Below, piece after piece: positions 20,122-28,562 of a DNA stretch of 52,636 nucleotides (within the stretch, counting starts at the first letter, position 1; each line of letters begins with the position of its first letter). The notes beneath the pieces were generated by a model, which saw nothing but the letters and a program-made list of their open reading frames with translations, searched no databases and was not told where the DNA came from. Origin of the DNA: Roseibium sp. MMSF_3544 (GTDB lineage Bacteria; Pseudomonadota; Alphaproteobacteria; Rhizobiales; Stappiaceae); assembly GCF_030732845.1 (NCBI RefSeq), contig NZ_JASHKA010000034.1, forward strand, positions 1-52,636, read 5' to 3'. The position numbers were made by a program, and so were the translations under genes.

Positions 20122-20871
20122 TCAGGCCGTTTTCGGCTTACGCCGTTGTGCCGCCAGTTCCCTGGTATAGGCAGAAAGGGATTCCAGGCTGGCGGCAGCG
20201 CGCGATCCATCCCGCGCTTCCAGAGCATCGGCCAGGGCCTCATGAAGTTCGGCAATCCGCTCCCGATCCCTGAGGCGATAGACAAGCATGTTCATCAGGG
20301 GCTGCATGGCCTCGAAAGCCGCGGACAACTGGAAGGTCAGCAACGGGTTTTCTGTCGCTTGCGCAATCACGGAATGAAACGTCACGTCCGATGCGCAGAA
20401 TTCCACATCGCTCGTTTGCGGGTTCCTTTGCCTGTCGATCTGGGCACGCAATTCCTTCAGATCGTCATCGGAGCATTTTTCAGCAGCCAACGGTAACGCG
20501 GCTGTTTCCAAAGCAAAACGGGCTTCGATCGCATCTTCCAACGGAATGTCGTTCATGCCAATCAGGAGCCGCGTGGTCGTGACCAGGTTGTCCTGAGCCT
20601 CCGACCAGGTCATGCGATTGACAAACGCGCCGCCCGACGAGCCGCGTTCACTGCGGATCAGGTTCTGCGCCGCAAGTCGTTTCAAAGCCTCACGCACCGT
20701 TGACCGTGACACTCCGAAGCGGTCAGCCAGATCGGCCTCGCTTGGCAAACGCTCTTCTCCGGCAAGCCGGCCTTCCAGGATGGCATCGCGGATGGCATTG
20801 GCAATCTGGACGGAAAGCCCTTCCTTTTGAATCGTGTTGAATTCAATTGCCAAGTCGTCCCCCAAATTCAC
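20122..20871 (-). CDS. FadR-subfamily GntR transcriptional regulator
   Basis: A 249-aa regulator. The N-terminal winged helix-turn-helix has LPSEADLADRFGVSRSTVRE (residues about 43-62). The C-terminal all-helical FCD domain (residues 95-230) keeps the usual acid/His metal-site pattern (EARFALETAA, DVTFHSVIAQATENPLL). It is divergent from the DMSP demethylation operon with about 135 bp between the starts, so the natural target is that operon. The ligand may be DMSP, a catabolite such as acryloyl-CoA or methylmercaptopropionyl-CoA, or something else. The start is GTG 20871. Confidence 0.88.
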   Translation of the reverse strand: MNLGDDLAIEFNTIQKEGLSVQIANAIRDAILEGRLAGEERLPSEADLADRFGVSRSTVREALKRLAAQNLIRSERGSSGGAFVNRMTWSEAQDNLVTTTRLLIGMNDIPLEDAIEARFALETAALPLAAEKCSDDDLKELRAQIDRQRNPQTSDVEFCASDVTFHSVIAQATENPLLTFQLSAAFEAMQPLMNMLVYRLRDRERIAELHEALADALEARDGSRAAASLESLSAYTRELAAQRRKPKTA

Positions 20872-20933
20872 GCTGAATGAAGCCGGTTCAAACTAGAGGG
20901 TGACCGAAAGCCGGTCAATTGTAAAAAAATAAA

Positions 20934-20956
20934 TGTCAGACAATTAAATGTTTGAC
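20934..20956. promoter_or_regulatory. Candidate GntR operator between regulator and dmd operon
   Basis: TGTCAGACA forms a perfect 4-bp inverted repeat with one central base, inside a larger imperfect repeat (GTCAGACA, six bases, TGTTTGAC). Flanking AATTGT/ACAATT adds symmetry. Size and symmetry fit FadR-family sites. Binding is inferred. Confidence 0.4.
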
Positions 20957-21007
20957 TTTTGCGCATTGGAAGCGCAGCGTGATTCAAAAGATCAATGGGA
21001 GGAACGG

Positions 21008-21796
21008 GTGAAGGCACTGCACCGTCTTATGCCCGGCCACGGCGTTTTGTGGCTGTCGTTTTTCGTCAGCATCCTTGCAGCGTGGAGCGTTCTCTTCGCA
21101 ATGCAGGTGCCTGTCGACACGCGTGTGCCTGCCAACGAGTTCGGCCTCGCCTATCTTATCTCACTTTGCTCACAAACAGCAGCAGATGCAGGATTTCGTT
21201 CGGCGATTTTCATGTGGTCGCTGATGTCTCTTGCCATGATGGCGCCGACCGCCTTTCCCGCTTTCAGGACATATTCCGACCTGACCCATACGGAGGCTGC
21301 CAGCGGCGTTTCACTCGCCGTCCTCGTGCTTGGATATCTGACGGTCTGGATCGGCTTTGCAGTTCCGGCAGCCTTCCTGCAAGTCCACCTGGCCGGGCAG
21401 GGATTGCTCGATCAGGCCGGCCAATCGACGTCGGGACTTTTGAACGCGGCGCTGCTTGTCCTTGCCGGTCTTTATCAGTTCAGCACGCTCAAGAACGCCT
21501 GCCTGTCCGCCTGCCGGAGCCCGATGACGTTTTTCATGTCCCATTGGCAGCCGGGACTGCAAGGCGCGTTCAGGCTCGGCCTCCGGCTCGGCGCCGTTTG
21601 TCTTGGCTGTTGTTGGGCCCTGATGCTGCTCGCCTTTGTGGCCGGCACCATGAACCTTGCTTTCATGGGCCTTGCGATGGTCCTGATGACGCTCGAGAAG
21701 TTGCCGCAAATAGGCGACAGGATCAGTGCACCACTCGGCGTCTTTCTTCTCATAACGGGCGCGGTTGTCTTCGCCCTGTCAATCATACCACTCTAA
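21008..21796 (+). CDS. DUF2182 integral membrane protein
   Basis: A 262-aa polytopic protein with about seven hydrophobic segments. DUF2182 is annotated as a predicted metal-binding membrane protein; its activity is unknown. Key pattern: MWSLMSLAMMAPTAFPAF in the second helix region and a late WALMLLAFVAGTMNLAFMG. The GTG at 21008 is chosen because GGGAGG lies five bases upstream. An in-frame ATG at 20948 would have no ribosome site and would overlap the putative operator. It heads the dmd operon and is 12 bp from the DUF1326 gene, a partner seen with DUF2182 in other genomes. A role in importing or sensing a DMSP-related compound or a metal is possible but unproved. Confidence 0.8.
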   Translation: MKALHRLMPGHGVLWLSFFVSILAAWSVLFAMQVPVDTRVPANEFGLAYLISLCSQTAADAGFRSAIFMWSLMSLAMMAPTAFPAFRTYSDLTHTEAASGVSLAVLVLGYLTVWIGFAVPAAFLQVHLAGQGLLDQAGQSTSGLLNAALLVLAGLYQFSTLKNACLSACRSPMTFFMSHWQPGLQGAFRLGLRLGAVCLGCCWALMLLAFVAGTMNLAFMGLAMVLMTLEKLPQIGDRISAPLGVFLLITGAVVFALSIIPL

Positions 21797-21808
21797 GGGG
21801 GAACTTCG

Positions 21809-22435
21809 ATGTCCGGATGGTCCATTCGCGGCGAACTGATACTCAACTGCAACTGCACGGTCTTCTGCCCCTGCGTTGTTTCGCTCGGCAAACACCCGCC
21901 CACGGAAGGCTATTGCCAGACCTGGGGCGGCATTCGCATCGATGAAGGCAACTACATGGGCGAGGACCTGTCCGGCCTGAATATCGGACTGCTCATTGAA
22001 ATTCCCGGCCTGATGGCCCGCGGCAACTGGAAGGCTGCGGTTTTCATCGACGAGCGGGCGAGCGATGCTGCTTTTGACGGTCTCGTGAAGATTTTTTCAG
22101 GCCAGGCCAGGGGCACTACCGGCCTCTTCAAGGTGCTTGTCAGTGAATTCCTCGGTGCTGAACGGGCCCCTGTCTCTTACACCAATGAAGGCAAGACACG
22201 CCGTCTGGTCGTCGGCAAGGCCATCAAGGGTGAAGTGGTGCCGGTACCAGGCGCAAAACCTGGCGAAGACATCGTCATTTCCAATACCGAGTACTGGATG
22301 GGACCTGACATCACGGTTGCAACCGCAACGCAGGGCCGCGTGCGCGCTTACGGCCGCGTCTGGGACTTTGACGGACGCAGCGCCGAAATCTGCCAGATCG
22401 ACTGGTCCGGCCCCGCGGCCGAACAGGCCGCGTAG
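21809..22435 (+). CDS. DUF1326 domain protein
   Basis: A 208-aa soluble protein of the DUF1326 family. The N-terminus has the diagnostic cysteine set LNCNCTVFCPCVVS, likely to bind a metal or cluster, followed by a beta-rich body with GYCQTWGGIRIDEGNY. No signal peptide. Function unknown. It sits between the DUF2182 membrane protein and dmdA in one tightly spaced plus-strand run (12 bp on each side), so it should be expressed with DMSP catabolism. It may deliver a metal to the membrane partner or act as a redox/accessory factor. Confidence 0.82.
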   Translation: MSGWSIRGELILNCNCTVFCPCVVSLGKHPPTEGYCQTWGGIRIDEGNYMGEDLSGLNIGLLIEIPGLMARGNWKAAVFIDERASDAAFDGLVKIFSGQARGTTGLFKVLVSEFLGAERAPVSYTNEGKTRRLVVGKAIKGEVVPVPGAKPGEDIVISNTEYWMGPDITVATATQGRVRAYGRVWDFDGRSAEICQIDWSGPAAEQAA

Positions 22436-22446
22436 GAGGACGGGTC

Positions 22447-23574
22447 ATGCAGGGTCCGTTACTGGCAGCGTCGCGCCGCATTCGCAAAACCCCGTTTTCA
22501 CGCCGTGTGCAGGAAGCAGACGCGAAGGTTTACACCGTTTACAATCACATGCTGCTGCCGTCCGTGTTTGAATCGGTCGAAGAGGACTGCAAGCATCTCA
22601 AGAACCATGTGCAATTGTGGGACGTGTCCTGTGAACGCCAGGTCGAAATCAAGGGACCCGATGCCGCCCGCCTGACGCAAATGCTGACACCGCGCGACCT
22701 GTCTAAAATGAACGCGGGTGTTTGTTTCTACACCCCGATGGTCGACGAAACCGGTGGCATGCTCAACGATCCGGTTACGCTGAAGCTGGCAGAGGACAGG
22801 TACTGGGTGTCGGTGGCGGACAGTGACCTTCTGTTCTGGATCAAGGGGCTCGCCTATGGACTTCATCTGGAGGTCGATGTCGACGAACCGGACGTCTCAC
22901 CACTGGCGATCCAGGGCCCTAAGGCAGATGAACTCGTTGCGCGCGTGTTCGGGGAAAGCACCCGATCCATCCGGTTCTTCCGTTTCGCCATGGTCGAGTT
23001 CGAGGGTAAGGAACTGGTGCTCGCAAGGTCGGGTTATTCGAAGCAGGGCGGCTTTGAGCTTTATGTCGACGGAACGGAACTGGGCGAACCGATCTGGGAT
23101 GCGCTGATGTCCGCCGGTGAAGACCTGAACGTCCGCGCAGGGTGTCCGAACCTGATCGAACGTATCGAGGGTCAGCTTTTGTCCTATGGCAGCGACATGA
23201 CCCGAAACAACACACCCCATGAGTGCGGGCTCGGAAAGTTCTGCCAGACCCAGGACGCATTCGGCTGCGTCGGCCGTGACGCTCTGCTGCGCGTGGCGGT
23301 CGAAGGTCCGGTCCGGCAGATCCGCTCGATTGCCATTGATGGAGAGCCGGTTCCGGCCATCGACGAACTCTGGCCAATCATCGCGGGTGGAAAACAGGTC
23401 GGCACTGTCAGCTCCGCGGTCTATTCTCCGGACTACCGCACCAACGTTGCCATCGGCATGGTGCGCATGACCCATTGGGACGACGGTACCAGGGTGCACG
23501 TCGACACGCCTCACGGCATCCGGTCCGCAACCGTCTGGGAGACGCCGTTCTTCAACCAGGGCAAAGCGGCATGA
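22447..23574 (+). CDS. dmdA: Dimethylsulfoniopropionate demethylase
   Basis: DmdA moves a methyl group from DMSP to tetrahydrofolate, giving 3-methylmercaptopropionate; it is cytoplasmic. The 375-aa protein has the glycine-cleavage T fold, and the N-terminus (SRRIRKTPFSRRVQEADAKV, YTVYNHMLLPSVF, VQLWDVSCERQVEIKGPDA) is that of DmdA rather than of GcvT or sarcosine/dimethylglycine enzymes. Conserved later blocks are GCPNLIERIEGQLLSYGSDM and PHECGLGKFCQ. The start ATG 22447 follows a GGAGGACGG site. The stop overlaps the next start (ATGA). Placement with a DmdB-like ligase and AcuI strengthens the call. A related GcvT-like methyltransferase is the alternative. Confidence 0.83.
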   Translation: MQGPLLAASRRIRKTPFSRRVQEADAKVYTVYNHMLLPSVFESVEEDCKHLKNHVQLWDVSCERQVEIKGPDAARLTQMLTPRDLSKMNAGVCFYTPMVDETGGMLNDPVTLKLAEDRYWVSVADSDLLFWIKGLAYGLHLEVDVDEPDVSPLAIQGPKADELVARVFGESTRSIRFFRFAMVEFEGKELVLARSGYSKQGGFELYVDGTELGEPIWDALMSAGEDLNVRAGCPNLIERIEGQLLSYGSDMTRNNTPHECGLGKFCQTQDAFGCVGRDALLRVAVEGPVRQIRSIAIDGEPVPAIDELWPIIAGGKQVGTVSSAVYSPDYRTNVAIGMVRMTHWDDGTRVHVDTPHGIRSATVWETPFFNQGKAA

Positions 23575-25205
23575 AAGAACATTACGAAGCCTTTCCGAAG
23601 CAGGAGGCCAATCATGTTGCGCTGTCGCCGCTTTCCATTCTTGAGCGGACGGCAGCCATTTTTCCGGATCGGCCAGCGCTGGTCTACAACGACCTGAGCC
23701 GGACCTGGGCTGAGGTTCAGGACAGGGTTCGCAGGGTCGCTTCAAGCCTGAAAAAAAAGGGGATCGGCACCGGAGACACGGTTTCGGTCCTGGCCGCAAA
23801 TACTCCGGAGCTATTCGAACTCCACTACGCGGTTCCGCTGACCGGCGCAGTTCTCAACACGATCAACATCCGCCTGGAAGCTGAAACCGTCGCCTATATC
23901 CTCGATCACAGCGATGCAAAGCTTGTCATCGTGGACACCGCCTTTTCCGGCGTTGTCGGCGAAGCCTTCCGGCTGAACGGCAAGGCCCTGCCGGTGATCG
24001 ACATTGTCGATCCGGACGGACCCGGCGGTGAGCAGATCGGCGAAGCAGCCTATTCGGATCTCGTTGAGGGCGGCGATCCGGAATTCCCCTGGCAGGGTCC
24101 TGAGGACGAATGGCAGGCGCTTGCACTCAACTATACGTCGGGCACCTCGGGTCGCCCCAAGGGCGTCGTTTATCACCACCGCGGCGCTTACATCATGGCG
24201 ATGGGAACGCCGGTTGCCTGGGAACTTCCGCGTCATCCGGTCTACCTCTATACGGTGCCGATGTTTCACTGCAACGGCTGGTGCCATGCCTGGGCCATGA
24301 CACTGATGGCCGGGACCGTTGTCTGCATTCGCCAGGTGACCGGAAAGGCCGTGTTCGAGTTGATTGGCAAGCATGGCATCACGCATCTGGGCGGCGCACC
24401 GATTGTGCTGTCAATGCTGGTCAACACACCGGACCAGGACCAGAAACCCCTGCCCGGCCCCGTCAAGATCATGACGGCAGGCGCTCCGCCGCCCGCCGCC
24501 GTGCTGGCCGCCACAAAGGCGCTTGGCTTCGAAGTCATGCAGGTCTATGGGCTGACCGAAACCTATGGCCATGTCGTCCAATGCCTCTGGCGGGAAGAAT
24601 GGGAAGACCTTACCGCCGACGAACAGGCCGAATTGCAGTCATGGCAGGGCGTCGGCTTCCCGATGACCGAAACCGTCGATGTCGTTGACCGGGAGACAGG
24701 CGCGCCGGTGCCGTGGGACGGTGAGACCCAGGGTGAAATCGTCATCCGCGGCAACACGGTCATGAAGGGCTATTACAAGAACCCCGAGGCAACGTCGGCT
24801 GCGCTTTCTGCAGGGACTTTCAAGTCCGGCGACGCGGCCGTGCGTCACGCAAACGGCTACGTTCAGATCAGGGACCGTCTGAAGGACGTCATCATATCCG
24901 GCGGCGAAAACATCTCTTCGGTCGAAGTGGAGGGTGTTCTGCACCGCCATCCGGATGTGGTTCTGGCCGCGGTTGTTGCCCTGCCGGACGAACAGTGGGG
25001 CGAAGTTCCTTGCGCCTTTGTGGAACTGAAAGAAGGCAGCGAAGAAACCGAGGACAGCCTGATCGCGTTTTGCCGCCAGCACATGGCCGGATTCAAACGG
25101 CCGAAGAAGATCGTCTTTACCGAGTTGCCGAAGACGGCCACCGGCAAGATCCAGAAATTCGTCCTGCGCGAGGAAGCCAGGACGATCGCAAATCAATCCA
25201 GCTAA
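23571..25205 (+). CDS. dmdB: Acyl-CoA synthetase, likely 3-methylmercaptopropionyl-CoA ligase (DmdB)
   Basis: An adenylate-forming enzyme of 544 aa that would activate methylmercaptopropionate with ATP and CoA. AMP-binding motifs: YTSGTSGRPKGVVYHHRG (about residue 188), YGLTETYGH, GEIVIRGNTVMKGYYKN, and the C-terminal catalytic lysine in PKTATGKIQKF. It starts at ATG 23571, overlapping the dmdA stop by four bases. General medium-chain acyl-CoA ligases look alike, so the substrate rests on gene context. DmdC and DmdD genes are not in the window; they would be needed for the full pathway to methanethiol and acetaldehyde. Confidence 0.75.
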   Translation: MKEHYEAFPKQEANHVALSPLSILERTAAIFPDRPALVYNDLSRTWAEVQDRVRRVASSLKKKGIGTGDTVSVLAANTPELFELHYAVPLTGAVLNTINIRLEAETVAYILDHSDAKLVIVDTAFSGVVGEAFRLNGKALPVIDIVDPDGPGGEQIGEAAYSDLVEGGDPEFPWQGPEDEWQALALNYTSGTSGRPKGVVYHHRGAYIMAMGTPVAWELPRHPVYLYTVPMFHCNGWCHAWAMTLMAGTVVCIRQVTGKAVFELIGKHGITHLGGAPIVLSMLVNTPDQDQKPLPGPVKIMTAGAPPPAAVLAATKALGFEVMQVYGLTETYGHVVQCLWREEWEDLTADEQAELQSWQGVGFPMTETVDVVDRETGAPVPWDGETQGEIVIRGNTVMKGYYKNPEATSAALSAGTFKSGDAAVRHANGYVQIRDRLKDVIISGGENISSVEVEGVLHRHPDVVLAAVVALPDEQWGEVPCAFVELKEGSEETEDSLIAFCRQHMAGFKRPKKIVFTELPKTATGKIQKFVLREEARTIANQSS

Positions 25206-25220
25206 CAGGGCAGTTTCATC

Positions 25221-26213
25221 ATGACTTTCAAAGCACTCCTCGTGGAAAAGGATGACGAAGGCAAGACTTCCGCGTCGGTTCAGGACCTTGACGATAGCCG
25301 CTTGCCGGAAGGCGATGTCACCGTTGCCGTCGAATATTCAACCCTTAACTACAAGGACGGGCTCTGTGTTGGCCCGGGCGGCGGGCTCGTGCGCAACTAT
25401 CCTCATGTCCCGGGCATTGATTTTGCCGGCACCGTGCTGGAGTCGTCTGACGACTGGTACAAGCCCGGTGACAAGGTTGTCCTCACCGGCTGGCGGGTCG
25501 GCGAGGTTTGGTGGGGCGGGTACGCCCAAAAAGCCCGCGTCAAGGGCGAATGGCTCGTTCCGTTGCCCGAAGGAATTTCCACGCGCAATGCCATGGCGGT
25601 CGGCACGGCCGGCTTCACCGCCATGCTGGCCGTTATGGCGCTGGAAGATCATGGACTGAAGCCAGGAGACGGGCCGGTACTTGTCACCGGCGCGGCCGGC
25701 GGCGTCGGCTCTGTGGCAACCGCCATCCTCTCCAACCTGGGCTACGAAGTTGCCGCCGTCACCGGGCGCGAAAGCACCTGGGACTATTTGAAATCGCTGG
25801 GCGCCAGCACCATCGTTCCGCGCGACGACGTCAGTGAGACTGTCAAGCGGCCGCTGGAAGCCGAGACCTGGGCCGGCTGTGTTGACGCTGTTGGCGGCGC
25901 CATGCTGGCGCGTGTGCTTGGACAGATGAAATACGGCGCATCGGTCGCTGCGGTCGGCCTTGCCGGTGGTGCGGCGCTGCCGGCAACCGTCATTCCGTTC
26001 CTCTTGCGCGGCGTCAATCTGCTTGGCATCGACAGCGTCATGAAACCCTATGATGCCCGTCTTAAGGCTTGGGAGCGCCTGGCCAAAGACCTGCCGATGG
26101 ACAAGCTCGAAGCCATGATCCAGCCTGCAACACTCGGTGACCTGCCACAGCTCGGCGCCGATATCCTGAAAGGCCAGGTCAAGGGCCGTGTCGTCGTCGA
26201 CGTGAACGCCTGA
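25221..26213 (+). CDS. acuI: Acryloyl-CoA reductase (MDR family, AcuI)
   Basis: A 330-aa zinc-independent medium-chain dehydrogenase/reductase that reduces acryloyl-CoA to propionyl-CoA with NADPH, removing a toxic product of DMSP cleavage. Seen: GYxQKARVKGEWLVPLPEG-type N-terminal core, PGIDFAGTVLESSDDWYKPGD and the nucleotide-binding VTGAAGGVGSVATAI, with length identical to typical AcuI. The start ATG 25221 is 15 bp after dmdB. AcuI is known to be co-transcribed with dmdA in roseobacters. It closes the operon; a palindromic element lies downstream at 26300-26415. Confidence 0.87.
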   Translation: MTFKALLVEKDDEGKTSASVQDLDDSRLPEGDVTVAVEYSTLNYKDGLCVGPGGGLVRNYPHVPGIDFAGTVLESSDDWYKPGDKVVLTGWRVGEVWWGGYAQKARVKGEWLVPLPEGISTRNAMAVGTAGFTAMLAVMALEDHGLKPGDGPVLVTGAAGGVGSVATAILSNLGYEVAAVTGRESTWDYLKSLGASTIVPRDDVSETVKRPLEAETWAGCVDAVGGAMLARVLGQMKYGASVAAVGLAGGAALPATVIPFLLRGVNLLGIDSVMKPYDARLKAWERLAKDLPMDKLEAMIQPATLGDLPQLGADILKGQVKGRVVVDVNA

Positions 26214-26299
26214 GGCCAGCGGACGGCCGTCCGGTTCGACCCTCGTTCTAGGGCGGGCGAGTGGCCAGTCCCGAAGGGTCGGCCACTTACTTGCAGTTT

Positions 26300-26415
26300 G
26301 TCATCCCGGTTTGCCGCACAAGCGGCAAGACCGGGAACCGGTAATCCGTGTGGCTCGTGAATAAGAAAAACGGTCAGACAAGAGGTTACCGGATCCCTGC
26401 CTTCGCAGGGATGAC
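26300..26415. repeat. Nested palindromic intergenic element
   Basis: Outer arms GTCATCCC and GGGATGAC bracket two inner hairpins (TTGCCGC-ACAA-GCGGCAA inside CCGG..CCGG, and ATCCCTGC-CTTC-GCAGGGAT) plus a second pair ACCGGTAA/TTACCGGAT. It lies between convergent acuI and the LysR gene and may end transcription from both sides. GTCATCCC-type palindromes are common dispersed repeats in alphaproteobacteria. Confidence 0.65.
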
Positions 26416-26456
26416 AAAGAAAAATGACTGCCCTCCGCAATTCGCGCGGCGCAAAC

Positions 26457-27350
26457 TCACCGCAGCTCCGCTTTCAGAAAATCAATCATCACCCGCACCT
26501 TCTGCGGCAGGTAGCTTCTGCTCGGATAGAGCAGCCAGGCTGCGGTATCGAAATCGGATGCCGCGCAATCGAGTTCCGGGAAAAGATCGACGAGTTGGCG
26601 GCTGTTCAGGTCGTCTCGGATCAGCCAGTCTGCCAGAAGCGCAACACCCATACCAAGCCTCGCAGCCTCCCGTAGGGAAAGAGCGCTCGCGATCACCGTC
26701 TTGCCTGAGACCTCGACAGGAAAAGGGTCGCCGCCCCCTGTTCTGAAATGCCATCTGGTCTGAAAATGCGGCAGGGCAAAACACAGGCAATTATGCGCTG
26801 CGAGCTCCGCCGGGTGCGTGATCCGCGCGGACTGCGCCAAATAGTCAGGCGACGCGACGACGCGGTACCGCGTTGGCATCAGCTTGGTCGAAATCAGGTC
26901 TCCCTTGGGCGCAGCAGACAGCCGGACGGCAAGGTCCAGGCCTTCCCCGAGCAGATCGAGATTGGAGTCGGACGGAAAGAGATCGACGGAAAGCTCGGGA
27001 TGCTTTTTCTGAAAGGCCGGCAAAAGCGGCATCAGCGCCTCCTGGACAAAAGCAACCGATGCAGTCATTCGCAGTCTGCCGCGCGGTTCACCACTCAGAC
27101 CGGCCGCGTCTTCCCGCGCCGCCTCCAGCTCCTCAACGAGGGGGGCGACCCTTTGCAGGTAGTGCGCGCCTTCTTCCGTAATCACCAGCTTTCGTGTGCT
27201 TCGCTGGAAAAGACGAAGACCGATGTCACGTTCGACGCCGGCCACGATGCGGGAGACGCTGGAGGCATCAAGGTCGAGGGCTCTTGCGGCCTTGGCAATG
27301 CTGCCGAGATCCCGAACCAGGAGGACTGTCTTGAGAGCGTGAATATCCAT
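26457..27350 (-). CDS. LysR-family transcriptional regulator
   Basis: A 297-aa regulator with an N-terminal helix-turn-helix (GSIAKAARALDLDASSVSRI, residues 16-35) and a type-2 periplasmic-binding fold effector domain. Middle and C-terminal blocks (DLAVRLSAAPKGDLISTKL, GMGVALLADWLIRDDL, WLLYPSRSYLPQKVRVMIDF) are typical of the AaeR/DsdC-like group that regulates nearby metabolic genes. It is convergent with acuI and divergent from rpmI; neither is an obvious target, so the regulon is unknown. The start is ATG 27350. Confidence 0.88.
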   Translation of the reverse strand: MDIHALKTVLLVRDLGSIAKAARALDLDASSVSRIVAGVERDIGLRLFQRSTRKLVITEEGAHYLQRVAPLVEELEAAREDAAGLSGEPRGRLRMTASVAFVQEALMPLLPAFQKKHPELSVDLFPSDSNLDLLGEGLDLAVRLSAAPKGDLISTKLMPTRYRVVASPDYLAQSARITHPAELAAHNCLCFALPHFQTRWHFRTGGGDPFPVEVSGKTVIASALSLREAARLGMGVALLADWLIRDDLNSRQLVDLFPELDCAASDFDTAAWLLYPSRSYLPQKVRVMIDFLKAELR

Positions 27351-27488
27351 TTGTGCAGATTATGCATGAATGGGTCAGATTTGAAGACTATTCGTTGAAT
27401 TTCCGCAATGCCTGGCAAGAAGCACGCTGACCGGAAATGCCCAATCGGAAGGCGGCGCCCGAAACCGCCGTTTTGGCACGGTTTCCAG

Positions 27489-27517
27489 TTGCAATCCCTG
27501 AGAACCTCCCATATAAG
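27489..27517 (+). promoter_or_regulatory. Sigma-70-type promoter for rpmI-rplT
   Basis: TTGCAA, 17 bases, TATAAG. Expected start near 27524 gives a leader of about 147 nt before rpmI. Confidence 0.5.
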
Positions 27518-27545
27518 CGCCCGGTCCAGAGTCGTCCGGCTCGCC

Positions 27546-27580
27546 GTGGACTGGATTGCTGCATCCTGATGCAGGTCCAC
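27546..27580 (+). ncRNA. Hairpin in the rpmI-rplT leader (possible ribosomal-protein regulatory element)
   Basis: GTGGAC pairs with GTCCAC and, inside it, CTGCAT-cctg-ATGCAG forms a second stem. L20 is known to repress its own operon by binding leader RNA in E. coli and Bacillus. Whether this alphaproteobacterial leader does so is inference. Confidence 0.35.
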
Positions 27581-27670
27581 CCGGCAGGTTAAGGGCATGC
27601 CGTGTCGGCTCTGAATGCTCCAACAAAAAAGTGTCCGTTTCTGACGGATACACCAAGGAAAGGATGCAAA

Positions 27671-27868
27671 ATGCCCAAGTTGAAGACGAAGTCCGGCGCC
27701 AAAAAGCGCTTTAAAGTGACCGCGACCGGCAAGGTGAAAACCGCGCAGGCCGGCAAGCGCCATGGCATGATCAAGCGCACGAACAAGTTCATCCGTAACG
27801 CCCGTGGCACCACCACGTTGAGCGATCAGGATGCAAAGATCGTGAAGCAGTTCCTGCCCTACGCATAA
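27671..27868 (+). CDS. rpmI: 50S ribosomal protein L35
   Basis: A 65-aa basic protein with the family signature MPKLKTKSGAKKRFK and an end of QDAKIVKQFLPYA. It is part of the large ribosomal subunit. The start ATG 27671 follows AAGGAAAGG. infC, which often precedes rpmI, is not adjacent. Co-transcribed with rplT 26 bp downstream. Confidence 0.98.
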   Translation: MPKLKTKSGAKKRFKVTATGKVKTAQAGKRHGMIKRTNKFIRNARGTTTLSDQDAKIVKQFLPYA

Positions 27869-27894
27869 CGCCAGCCCCGAAGGAGATCATCTAA

Positions 27895-28254
27895 ATGTCA
27901 CGCGTCAAACGGGGCGTAACCGCCCACGCTCGCCACAAGAAAGTTCTGAAAGCCGCCAAAGGTTATTATGGCCGCCGCAAGAGCACCATCCGCGTTGCCA
28001 AGCAGGCCGTCGAGAAGGCAGGACAATACGCCTACCGCGACCGTAAGGCCAAGAAGCGCACGTTCCGCTCGCTCTGGATCCAGCGCATCAACGCGGCAAC
28101 CCGCCAGCACGGCTTGACCTATGGCCGCTTCATTGACGGTTTGAACAAGGCCGGTGTCGAGGTCGACCGTAAAGTTCTGTCTGATCTTGCCATCAACCAG
28201 CCGGACGCTTTCAAGGCTCTCGTTGACAAGGCACAGGGCGCCCTGACCGCTTAA
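27895..28254 (+). CDS. rplT: 50S ribosomal protein L20
   Basis: A 119-aa ribosomal protein, with motif RVKRGVTAHARHKKVLKAAK at the start and KKRTFRSLWIQRINAATRQH in the middle. It binds 23S rRNA early in 50S assembly and in many bacteria represses its own operon. A GAAGGAG ribosome site precedes ATG 27895. pheST, which follows rplT in many related genomes, is absent; a strong terminator comes next. Confidence 0.98.
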   Translation: MSRVKRGVTAHARHKKVLKAAKGYYGRRKSTIRVAKQAVEKAGQYAYRDRKAKKRTFRSLWIQRINAATRQHGLTYGRFIDGLNKAGVEVDRKVLSDLAINQPDAFKALVDKAQGALTA

Positions 28255-28283
28255 GGTCATCGGCCCCGGCTACCATTTTCGAG

Positions 28284-28316
28284 AAGCGCGGCCTTGCGGC
28301 CGCGCTTTTCTTTTTT
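28284..28316 (+). terminator. Rho-independent terminator after rplT
   Basis: Perfect 10-bp stem AAGCGCGGCC-TTGC-GGCCGCGCTT followed by TTCTTTTTT. Confidence 0.9.
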
Positions 28317-28562
28317 GCCGGCGCCCAGCGCGTGGAACAAACCCGCAAGGACCATTTCGTAAAACAAATGAAGTCTTTGCCGTAAGTGCTTCGCTCACCG
28401 AAGGCAGTTCCGAAATTGGGCAGAAACACCCTCTGGGTGTATTTAGGCGGCTTCTCTCTTTTTTATTGCAAACACTCCCGGTGGAGGCCTACCCTTTAAA
28501 GTCCAACCGGATCGAGCGCGTCGCAAGAACACGCCGGACCGGTCAAATGGAGGGGTAGAGCC
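28317..28562. other. Non-coding gap upstream of the symporter gene
   Basis: About 245 bp with no plausible gene. It presumably holds the promoter of the sodium:alanine symporter gene; no confident -35/-10 pair was picked out. Confidence 0.4.
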
